DNA of 13,019 nt from Campylobacterota bacterium (GTDB lineage: Bacteria > Campylobacterota > Campylobacteria > Campylobacterales > Sulfurimonadaceae), in contig JAADDU010000048.1 of the NCBI GenBank assembly GCA_013153755.1, positions 1-13,019 on the forward strand, read 5' to 3'. This document shows, in pieces, positions 7,678 to 13,019 of this stretch (position 1 is its first letter; each line of letters starts with the position of its first letter). The notes beneath the pieces were generated by a model that was given only the letters and a program-made list of their open reading frames with translations, was not told where the DNA came from and searched no databases. Both the position numbers and the translations under genes were made by a program.

Positions 7678-8288
7678 TGTCCTCACAAAGCAAAGATGGT
7701 TTTAAGTATGCTATAGCACTTACTGGAGGGATAGCTACAGGCAAAAGTACAGTAGCTTCTCTGTTAGCATTAAATGGTATGCGAGTGATAGATGCAGATA
7801 AAATTTCGCATGATATACTTGATAATTCTACTTCATGGGTAAGTGAAAATTTTGGTAGTGAGTTTATAACAAATACTAAAGTAAATCGCTCTAAGTTGGG
7901 TTCTCTTATCTTCTCAGATACTACTAAAAAGATACTTTTAGAGAAATTTCTTCATCCTAAAATTAGAGAAGAGATACAGATACAGAGTATTAAACAAGAT
8001 AGTTTTAAATTTCCATACCTTATAGATATACCTTTGTTTTTTGAAAATAATGCTTATGATATAAAAGAGAGTGTGGTTGTTTATACTCCAAAAGAGATAC
8101 AACTTCAAAGGTTTATGAAACGAAATGGTTATAACGAGGCTGAAAGTTTAAAAAGAATAGCTTCTCAAATGCCAATAGATGAAAAAAAAGATAGAGCAAC
8201 TTGGGTAGTGGATAACTCTAAAAATTTAAAACACCTTCAAGATGAGGTTGAGAATTTTGTACAAAAGATTAAGGAAATTTATCTATGA
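7677..8288 (+). CDS. coaE: Dephospho-CoA kinase
   Basis: Phosphorylates the ribose 3'-OH of dephospho-CoA, the last step of CoA synthesis. The 203-residue protein has P-loop TGGIATGKST (16-25), DAD (39-41), HPKIR (93-97), IPLFFE (118-123), a lid region rich in Arg (about 144-160), QMP (164-166) and DNS (179-181), all typical of CoaE. The start ATG shares one base with the stop of the SpeE-like gene, and the first strand (YAIALTGG) begins at residue 11, so a few extra N-terminal residues are present. A later start is possible, but none has better support. Its stop overlaps the dapF start as ATGA. Neighbouring speE, coaE and dapF genes are known from other Campylobacterota. Confidence 0.95.
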   Translation: MSSQSKDGFKYAIALTGGIATGKSTVASLLALNGMRVIDADKISHDILDNSTSWVSENFGSEFITNTKVNRSKLGSLIFSDTTKKILLEKFLHPKIREEIQIQSIKQDSFKFPYLIDIPLFFENNAYDIKESVVVYTPKEIQLQRFMKRNGYNEAESLKRIASQMPIDEKKDRATWVVDNSKNLKHLQDEVENFVQKIKEIYL

Positions 8289-9022
8289 ATATTACTAAAT
8301 ATAGTGCAAATGGAAATGATTTTGTAGTTTTTCATACTTTTTTAAAAGAAGATAGAAAAAATTTGGCTAGAGAATTATGTCATAGACAAGATGGTGTTGG
8401 TGCTGATGGTCTTATAGTATTGCTTCCTCATGATGATTATGATTTTGAGTGGCAGTTTTACAATAGTGATGGAAGTCATGCAGATATGTGTGGAAATGGT
8501 TCTCGTGCAGCAGCTCACTATGCTTTTTCTAACAATTTGGCTCCATCTAAAATGAGTTTTTTAACTGGTGCTGGTGTTATAGATGCAGAGGTCAATGCAG
8601 ACATGGTTTTAAGTGAACTTACTCCTCCTCAAATTTTAGATAACCAAATTGAATTTAATCAAAATAGTTGGTGGCTACTAAATACAGGTGTACCACATCT
8701 TGTAAAGTTTGTAGATGATATAACTACTTTTGATATACAAGAAGCAAGAGAGATGCGATACAAATATGATGCAAATGTGAATATAGCCTATGTAGATGGT
8801 AAAAATTTGCGTGTTCGTACTTATGAGCGTGGAGTTGAAGATGAAACTTTAGCTTGTGGTACAGGTATGGCGGCTTGTTTTTATAGAGCCTATAAAGAGG
8901 GTAAAGTTAGTAATAATATAGAAGTATATCCAACAAGTGGAGATACTCTATATCTAGGTGTCAATGAAAAAACCATCACCTTTCAAGGTAAAGTTAAAAA
9001 AATCTTTACTACCTTTTTTTAA
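8285..9022 (+). CDS. dapF: Diaminopimelate epimerase
   Basis: Cofactor-free epimerase that turns LL-diaminopimelate into the meso form for lysine and peptidoglycan. At 245 residues it is shorter than the E. coli enzyme (274) but complete. Motifs are ANGNDFVVF (8-16), DGVGADGLI (36-44), MCGNGSR with catalytic C69 (68-74), NTGVPHLV (133-140), and RGVEDETLACGTGM with the second catalytic cysteine C191 (182-195). The start overlaps coaE by 4 nt (ATGA), with no separate strong ribosome site, suggesting coupling. The last codons and stop lie inside a perfect hairpin, and the 3' end overlaps the convergent cytochrome gene by 14 nt. Confidence 0.97.
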   Translation: MNITKYSANGNDFVVFHTFLKEDRKNLARELCHRQDGVGADGLIVLLPHDDYDFEWQFYNSDGSHADMCGNGSRAAAHYAFSNNLAPSKMSFLTGAGVIDAEVNADMVLSELTPPQILDNQIEFNQNSWWLLNTGVPHLVKFVDDITTFDIQEAREMRYKYDANVNIAYVDGKNLRVRTYERGVEDETLACGTGMAACFYRAYKEGKVSNNIEVYPTSGDTLYLGVNEKTITFQGKVKKIFTTFF

Positions 9023-9032
9023 GGTAGTAAAG
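9004..9032. terminator. Terminator hairpin within overlapping gene ends
   Basis: A perfect 12-bp inverted repeat, CTTTACTACCTT / AAGGTAGTAAAG, with a five-T loop. It contains the stop codons of both dapF (9020-9022) and the convergent heme-protein gene (9009-9011, minus strand). The minus-strand transcript leaves the hairpin into a U-poor stretch (ATTTTTTTAAC, counting the flank), the plus-strand one into TTGTGATGG, so neither side has a perfect U-tract directly after the stem. An outer 7-bp pair, CCATCAC (8973-8979) and GTGATGG (9035-9041), brackets it. Bidirectional termination is the likely role. Confidence 0.6.
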
Positions 9033-9806
9033 TTGTGATGGAGTTAGTATTTTTTTAGTATTGATTATACATTCTACATGAGCTTTTGTAGCTTTTGCTT
9101 TGAGTTTTGAAAGTTTGTCTATAAGAGTAAATATCTTTTGATTGTCTTCACCCATTTTTGTCAACATAACTATCTTTTTTTCTAGTTTTGTAACTTTTGG
9201 TTTTATATCTTTAATGCTATTTAAAGTACTTTTTCTAACTTCTAAAAGTTTTGTTTTTTGCTCTTTTGTTAAACTTAATGTTTTGTCATTCCATTTCATT
9301 TTAATTAATTTTGTCATATGAGGAAGAGATTTTGTTATAAGAAATGGTGAATTCTTTTTTTGTTTAACTTGCTTTGTTGTATTTTTTGTATTTTTGTTCA
9401 TCTGTTTCATATTACCTTGACCCATTCCTCTAAAACCTTTCGGTGGATAGTTGTCAAACAGCCATGAAGCGATGATTTTTACTTCTTCTTTTGTAACATT
9501 ACCTTTTTGAGATGGCATAAGTCCAAATCTTTTTATCTTTTTAGGCATACAGATGGCTTTTGATTTTTGAGGGTCTAAAACATAATCAGATATAAAATTT
9601 ACAGCATCCACTTTTTTTGGATAACTCATTTTCATATGTCGCATAACACCCATGATGGCTGGCGCAATAACACTAGACATATCTGTAGGCTTTGTTTTTT
9701 TATGACACATTAAACATTTTGCATCAAATAATTCTTGTGCAGTTTGTGATGCTTGTGATAAAGAAAAAAGCAACGAAGTGGTTAAAACTAAGTGTGTAAA
9801 TTTCAT
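9009..9806 (-). CDS. Exported c-type heme protein with C-terminal LTXXQ (Spy/CpxP-like) domain
   Basis: A 265-residue periplasmic protein. Residues 1-19 are a signal peptide ending SQA. A class I cytochrome c-like domain follows (about 20-122) with heme site CLMCH (31-35). M97 in GLMPSQKG is the likely axial methionine, followed by the usual final helix (KEEVKIIASWL). A Lys/Asn/Met-rich linker (about 126-152) leads to an alpha-helical domain (about 155-265) bounded by LTKEQ (179-183) and LTPSQ (254-258), the LTXXQ signature of Spy/CpxP/ZraP-type periplasmic proteins. Single cysteines at 86 and 246 lie outside the heme motif. The start has a strong ribosome site (AGGAGGT, 9813-9819 on the minus strand). 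It appears to be monocistronic, divergent from the HAD gene. The function is unknown; periplasmic redox or metal/envelope stress sensing is a guess from the domains. Confidence 0.85.
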   Translation of the reverse strand: MKFTHLVLTTSLLFSLSQASQTAQELFDAKCLMCHKKTKPTDMSSVIAPAIMGVMRHMKMSYPKKVDAVNFISDYVLDPQKSKAICMPKKIKRFGLMPSQKGNVTKEEVKIIASWLFDNYPPKGFRGMGQGNMKQMNKNTKNTTKQVKQKKNSPFLITKSLPHMTKLIKMKWNDKTLSLTKEQKTKLLEVRKSTLNSIKDIKPKVTKLEKKIVMLTKMGEDNQKIFTLIDKLSKLKAKATKAHVECIINTKKILTPSQLYYLKKR

Positions 9807-9848
9807 GATTAAACCTCCTAATGGTTGAACAAATCTTACAACATAAAT

Positions 9849-9864
9849 GTTAAGTTAGCGTTAA
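9849..9864. repeat. GTTAA direct repeat with 11-nt spacing in divergent promoter gap
   Basis: GTTAA occurs at 9849-9853 and again at 9860-9864, so the start-to-start distance is 11 nt, about one helical turn. It sits between the heme-protein gene and the HAD gene, just upstream of the latter's TATAAT. The spacing is like that of OmpR-family response-regulator sites, but short AT-rich repeats arise easily by chance here. Confidence 0.25.
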
Positions 9865-9869
9865 TACAA

Positions 9870-9875
9870 TATAAT
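9870..9875 (+). promoter_or_regulatory. -10 box of the HAD phosphatase gene
   Basis: A perfect TATAAT, 27 nt upstream of the ATG at 9903, predicting a leader of about 20 nt that contains the ribosome site GAGGT (9895-9899). No -35 consensus is seen. Confidence 0.5.
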
Positions 9876-9902
9876 GTTATATTAAAATAAAAAAGAGGTA
9901 AA

Positions 9903-10550
9903 ATGATAATACTTTTTGATTTAGATGGAACACTTATAGACTCAACAGATGCGATAGTTAGTACTTTTCATCACTCTTTTGATGTGCATAATGAAAAACA
10001 TCCACAAGATGAAGAGATTATGGCACTTATAGGTTACCCCCTTGATGTTATGTATAAAGAATTGGGTATAAAAGATGAATTTATTTGGGATTTTGTATCT
10101 ACATATAAAGAACGATATCGTGAAATCTCAACTACTAAGACAGAACTTTTAAAATCAGCAAAAGAAGCGATAATAGTGGCAAGTAAATTTGCAGAACTTG
10201 GGATAGTTACTACAAAAACTGGAAGGTATTCAAAAGTTTTGATGGAGCATTTTGAGTTGATGGATTATTTTAATGTACTTGTTGGTCGTGAAGATGTACA
10301 AAAACCAAAGCCAGATGCAGAACCAATTTTAAAAGCATTAGAGTCATTTAAACATAAAGGTAAAGAAGTCTGGATGATAGGAGATACAAAACTTGATTTA
10401 ATCTGTGCAAAAGAGGCTGGGGTAAAATCTATAGGTGTTTTAAGTGGCTATGATACTAAAGAAACTTTGGAAAAATATACAAATGTTATATATGGTGATG
10501 TACTTGAAGCAATAAATCATCTAAAAGATAGGAAAATATCACACACCTAA
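9903..10550 (+). CDS. HAD-family phosphatase, phosphoglycolate phosphatase-like
   Basis: A 215-residue cytoplasmic HAD hydrolase with a helical C1 cap. Motif I is FDLDGTLIDS (5-14), with nucleophile D6 and acid/base D8. Motif II is VTTKT (102-106), motif III lies in KPKPDAEPI (134-142), and motif IV is IGDTKLDL (159-166) with D161 and D165 for Mg2+. The layout fits the Gph/PpaX branch (phosphoglycolate or pyrophosphatase-type). The sequence alone does not fix the substrate, so I give no gene symbol. It starts 4 nt after a GAGG ribosome site and has its own promoter. It is followed by 110 nt without a gene before porC, so it is probably not part of the por operon. Confidence 0.9.
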   Translation: MIILFDLDGTLIDSTDAIVSTFHHSFDVHNEKHPQDEEIMALIGYPLDVMYKELGIKDEFIWDFVSTYKERYREISTTKTELLKSAKEAIIVASKFAELGIVTTKTGRYSKVLMEHFELMDYFNVLVGREDVQKPKPDAEPILKALESFKHKGKEVWMIGDTKLDLICAKEAGVKSIGVLSGYDTKETLEKYTNVIYGDVLEAINHLKDRKISHT

Positions 10551-10560
10551 GGAGAGTTCT

Positions 10561-10589
10561 TTAAAGCATTCATTACTTCAAGCTATATT
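10561..10589 (+). promoter_or_regulatory. Candidate promoter of the porCDAB operon
   Basis: TTAAAG (10561-10566) and TATATT (10584-10589) are 17 nt apart and would give a leader of about 65 nt before porC. TAAAAT at 10605-10610 is an alternative -10 with a shorter leader. No terminator-like hairpin is seen after the HAD gene, so some read-through is possible. Confidence 0.3.
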
Positions 10590-10621
10590 TAAGAGCAAGT
10601 TGCATAAAATATGGGGTAACT

Positions 10622-10636
10622 AGAATTGAATATTCT
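10622..10636. repeat. Short inverted repeat upstream of porC
   Basis: AGAAT-TGAAT-ATTCT is a 15-bp interrupted palindrome that also contains the 8-bp palindrome GAATATTC (10628-10635). It lies 24-38 nt before the porC ATG, downstream of the candidate promoters, where an operator or small leader hairpin could act. Chance occurrence in AT-rich DNA is quite possible. Confidence 0.25.
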
Positions 10637-10660
10637 TATGTAAAAATTGAAGGAGAATTT

Positions 10661-11218
10661 ATGCTAGAAATTAGATGGCATAGTCGTGCTGGACAAGGTG
10701 CTGTAACAGGGGCTAAAGGTTTAGCAGATGTTATTTCTACAACTGGTAAGCATGTACAAGCATTTGCATTTTATGGATCTGCAAAGCGTGGAGCTGCGAT
10801 GACAGCTTACAACCGTGTTGATGATAAGATAATTATGAATCATGAAAAATATATGGAACCAGATTTTGTTTTCGTTATTGACCCTGCTTTAGTTTATACA
10901 TCTGATGTCACTATAAATGGTAAAGATACTACTAAGTATATAATTACAACTCACTTAACAAAAGAAGAGTTAGTAAAAGCTCAACCAAAACTTGAGGGTA
11001 AAGAGCTTTATACTGTGGATTGTATCACTATAGCAAATGAGACTATTGGTCGTCCTATCCCAAATACACCTATGCTTGGTGCATTTATGAAAATATCTGG
11101 GATGTATGATATAGAATTTTTTAAAGAAAGTATGAAAAGAATTCTTAAAAAACTACCACAAAAGATTGTTGATGCAAATATGATTGCTATTCAACGAGCT
11201 TATGACGAAGTGAAATAA
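10661..11218 (+). CDS. porC: Pyruvate:ferredoxin/flavodoxin oxidoreductase, gamma subunit
   Basis: Gamma subunit of the four-subunit enzyme that interconverts pyruvate plus CoA with acetyl-CoA, CO2 and reduced ferredoxin or flavodoxin. The 185-residue protein begins with the POR gamma pattern HSRAGQGAVTGAKGLAD (7-23, a variant of the GxGGQG motif), followed by FAFYGSAKRGAAMTAYNR (35-52), and ends in the helical region typical of the family. The ATG has a strong ribosome site (AAGGAG at 10650-10655, 5 nt away). Gene order gamma-delta-alpha-beta and subunit sizes match the H. pylori porCDAB set as I recall it. The porD start follows closely. Assignment to pyruvate rather than another 2-oxoacid rests mainly on this order. 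Confidence 0.93.
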   Translation: MLEIRWHSRAGQGAVTGAKGLADVISTTGKHVQAFAFYGSAKRGAAMTAYNRVDDKIIMNHEKYMEPDFVFVIDPALVYTSDVTINGKDTTKYIITTHLTKEELVKAQPKLEGKELYTVDCITIANETIGRPIPNTPMLGAFMKISGMYDIEFFKESMKRILKKLPQKIVDANMIAIQRAYDEVK

Positions 11219-11228
11219 GGAGCGTATG

Positions 11229-11624
11229 ATGGCACAAAAAGGATGGGATGAATTTGAAATTGGAGCTATGCTTCGCTCATTTGATGGCAAGATAGATGAA
11301 TGTTGTGCGTTTACACCACAAAGAGATCGTGCTTATTCAGAAGCTAACTCTCATGTAGCTAGTGTAGCAGACTGGAGACTTATTAAACCAGTTTACAACA
11401 AAGATTACTGTATCGATTGTCAATTTTGTTGGATATATTGTCCAGATGTATCTATAATCTCAAGAGATAAAAAAATGATTGGTATAGATATGGATCACTG
11501 TAAAGGTTGTGGAATCTGTGTTGAGGTTTGTCCTACAAACCCTAAATCACTTTTAATGTTCCCAGAACAAGCTGATGAAGAAGCAGAGATAGCTTCGTGG
11601 CCTACAAAAGATGAGGAGAAGTAA
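11229..11624 (+). CDS. porD: Pyruvate:ferredoxin/flavodoxin oxidoreductase, delta subunit (2x[4Fe-4S])
   Basis: Ferredoxin-like subunit that carries electrons between the TPP site and the external carrier. There are two tandem ATGs (11226 and 11229). I prefer the second because AAGGAG (11217-11222) is then 6 nt away instead of 3. From the first ATG the protein has 132 residues. In that numbering two [4Fe-4S] motifs are complete: C62, C65, C68 and C72 (the last followed by Pro), and C92, C95, C98 and C102 (also followed by Pro). An N-terminal extension of about 55 residues with a CC pair (26-27) and an acidic tail (about 115-132) flank the clusters. It lies 10 nt after porC and 2 nt before porA. 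Confidence 0.93.
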   Translation: MAQKGWDEFEIGAMLRSFDGKIDECCAFTPQRDRAYSEANSHVASVADWRLIKPVYNKDYCIDCQFCWIYCPDVSIISRDKKMIGIDMDHCKGCGICVEVCPTNPKSLLMFPEQADEEAEIASWPTKDEEK

Positions 11625-11626
11625 TA

Positions 11627-12850
11627 ATGGCATTTGATAAAATGGAATTACAAGATATAGAAGTATGGGATGGTAATCACGCTGCTGCTCAAGCTCTAAG
11701 ACAATGTCAAGTTGATGTTGTATCAGCTTACCCTATTACTCCATCAACACCTATAGTTGAAGGTTATGCAAAATTTAAGTCTGACAACTATGTTGAAGGT
11801 GAATTTGTAATGGTTGAGTCAGAACATGCTGCGATGAGTGGTTGTGTTGGTGCTGCTGCTGCTGGTGGGCGTGTTGCTACTGCTACATCTTCTCAAGGTC
11901 TAGCTCTTATGGCAGAGGTATTGTATCAAGCTTCTGGTATGCGTTTACCTATCGTACTTAATATTGTAAATCGTGCATTGGCTGCACCACTTAATGTTAA
12001 TGGTGACCATTCAGATATGTATATGGTTCGTGATAGTGGTTGGATTCAGTTTGATGCTTTCTCTCCACAAGAAGCTTATGATTTAAATTTTATAGCATTT
12101 AAGGTTAGTGAAGACCATGATGTTAGAATCCCTGCGATTGTAAATCAAGATGGTTTTATGACTTCACACACTGCTCAGGGTGTTCACACTATGGATGATG
12201 ATACAGCTTATAGTTTTGTTGGTGAGTATAAACCGATGAATGATATGCTTGATTTTGAAAATCCTGTAACACATGGTGTACAAACTGAAGAAGATTGGCA
12301 TTTTGAGCATAAAGCTCGTCAACATAACGATATGATGACTATCGTACCTGGTAAGATTGATGAAGTTTTTGCAGAGTTTGAAAAACTGACTGGTCGTAAA
12401 TACAACAAAGTTGAGTGTTATGGTATGGAAGATGCAGATGTAGCTGTAGTTTGTATGGGTACTTCTGTTGAAACTGCTCGTGAAGTTGCAACTGAGATGA
12501 GAGAAAAAGGGATTAAGGCTGGTGTAGTTGGTCTTAGAGTTATCCGTCCTTTTCCATTTTTTGAGATTGCAGAGGCACTAAAAGATATTAAAGCTGTAGC
12601 TGCACTTGACCGTTCAGCTCCAGGTGGTGCTGCTGGTATGTTATTTAATGAAATTGCTGGTTCTTTATATAATACAGATAGCAAAATGCTTTTAAGTGGT
12701 TATATTTATGGTCTTGGTGGTCGTGATTTAACTAAAGCACACTTAGTAGAACTATTTACAGAGCTTCAAGCAAATGCTGATGCTGGTAAAATAACAACTA
12801 CACAACAACAGTTTATCGGTGTTCGTGGACCGAAACTAGCTTATTTATAG
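11627..12850 (+). CDS. porA: Pyruvate:ferredoxin/flavodoxin oxidoreductase, alpha subunit
   Basis: Alpha subunit, which with beta forms the thiamine diphosphate active site. The 407-residue protein has YPITPSTP (35-42), with the conserved Thr near the substrate, ESEHAAM (64-70), whose E64 fits the glutamate that activates TPP, TATSSQGLALM (86-96), and NRALAAP (115-121), where R116 is the likely substrate-carboxylate arginine. NGDHSD (125-130) completes domain I. A second Rossmann-like domain follows from about 270 (DVAVVCMGTS). Length is as in the H. pylori homologue. The ribosome site GAGGAG lies in the end of porD. Arginine codons are mostly CGT (about 11 of 15), unlike the AGA-rich genes to the left, suggesting high expression. 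Confidence 0.95.
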   Translation: MAFDKMELQDIEVWDGNHAAAQALRQCQVDVVSAYPITPSTPIVEGYAKFKSDNYVEGEFVMVESEHAAMSGCVGAAAAGGRVATATSSQGLALMAEVLYQASGMRLPIVLNIVNRALAAPLNVNGDHSDMYMVRDSGWIQFDAFSPQEAYDLNFIAFKVSEDHDVRIPAIVNQDGFMTSHTAQGVHTMDDDTAYSFVGEYKPMNDMLDFENPVTHGVQTEEDWHFEHKARQHNDMMTIVPGKIDEVFAEFEKLTGRKYNKVECYGMEDADVAVVCMGTSVETAREVATEMREKGIKAGVVGLRVIRPFPFFEIAEALKDIKAVAALDRSAPGGAAGMLFNEIAGSLYNTDSKMLLSGYIYGLGGRDLTKAHLVELFTELQANADAGKITTTQQQFIGVRGPKLAYL

Positions 12851-12859
12851 GAAATTTTT

Positions 12860-13019
12860 ATGAGTGAAATGAAAAAAATAAAAAACTTAAAAGAGTTTTC
12901 AACATCGGCTGATAGATTTGAGGGAGCTAACCTTTTATGTCCAGGTTGTGCACACTCTATCATCGTTCGTGAAGTTTTAAACGCTACTAATGATGACTTA
13001 GTTCTTGCAGCTTCTACAG
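12860..13019 (+). CDS. porB: Pyruvate:ferredoxin/flavodoxin oxidoreductase, beta subunit (5' part, cut by window edge)
   Basis: The first 53 codons of the TPP- and [4Fe-4S]-binding beta subunit; the frame stays open to the window edge. ATG at 12860 follows AGGAA (12849-12853), which overlaps the porA stop, with 9 nt between the two genes. The translation contains LLCPGC (25-30), whose C27 and C30 are the CxxC of the beta-subunit cluster, followed by AHS and IIVREVL, as in PorB proteins. This completes the gamma-delta-alpha-beta order. The call rests on context plus the CxxC start, since TPP motifs lie beyond the window. Confidence 0.88.
   Translation, partial: MSEMKKIKNLKEFSTSADRFEGANLLCPGCAHSIIVREVLNATNDDLVLAAST

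Noticed and set aside
10551..10620. A tiny peptide gene after the AAGGAG at the HAD stop codon
   Set aside because: No ATG is suitably spaced. The only candidate, TTG near 10600, encodes about seven residues with no good ribosome site.
12418..12684. An 88-codon open frame on the minus strand inside porA
   Set aside because: It is the reverse image of porA codons (Ala/Ser-rich), has no recognisable domain and lies within a clearly conserved gene.
10661..13019. Reading the operon as 2-oxoglutarate:acceptor oxidoreductase (oorDABC)
   Set aside because: In that operon the ferredoxin-like subunit comes first and gamma last. Here the order is gamma, delta, alpha, beta, with subunit sizes matching porCDAB.

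Overview
The window is AT-rich chromosomal DNA (roughly a third G+C by eye) and almost fully coding. Gene content and order point to a Campylobacterota (epsilonproteobacterial) genome, most like Sulfurimonas or a close relative. The main pointers are a clpS-clpA-aat cluster, a divergent SpeE-like gene next to coaE and dapF, a four-subunit porCDAB set of the Helicobacter pylori type, and promoters with good TATAAT boxes but no clear -35. The genus is inference. All the main genes are chromosomal housekeeping or central-metabolism genes, and I see no insertion sequence, phage gene, tRNA, rRNA or CRISPR array.

Layout. (1) Bases 1-97 hold no gene that I can support. (2) 98-3217, minus strand: clpS-clpA-aat, overlapping genes that together form an N-degron proteolysis branch. 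(3) 3218-3298: a compact divergent promoter region. (4) 3299-5773, plus strand: bioD (biotin), pyrB (pyrimidines) and pabB (folate), ending at a hairpin at 5782-5809. (5) 5813-7011, minus strand: a small YgaP-like (DUF2892) membrane protein followed by purM. (6) 7132-9022, plus strand: a short SpeE-like protein, coaE and dapF, joined by 1-nt and 4-nt overlaps. (7) 9009-9806, minus strand: an exported protein joining a c-type heme domain to a Spy/CpxP-like LTXXQ helical domain. Its 3' end overlaps that of dapF inside a perfect 12-bp hairpin. (8) 9903-10550, plus strand: a HAD phosphatase. (9) 10661 to the right edge, plus strand: porC, porD, porA and the start of porB, a pyruvate:ferredoxin/flavodoxin oxidoreductase (pyruvate synthase).

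How the genes work together. ClpS delivers N-degron substrates, including those made by Aat, to ClpA for degradation with ClpP, which is not in this window. bioD, pyrB, pabB, purM, coaE and dapF each supply one step of cofactor, nucleotide or cell-wall synthesis. The por genes link acetyl-CoA, CO2 and low-potential electron carriers, and in an autotrophic Campylobacterota they would serve the reductive TCA cycle.

Most of this is ordinary housekeeping. The points worth a second look are the heme/LTXXQ fusion protein, the SpeE-like protein that lacks the usual domain and active-site motifs, a strong shortage of GATC across the whole window (five by my count), and the terminator hairpin built from the overlapping ends of two convergent genes.
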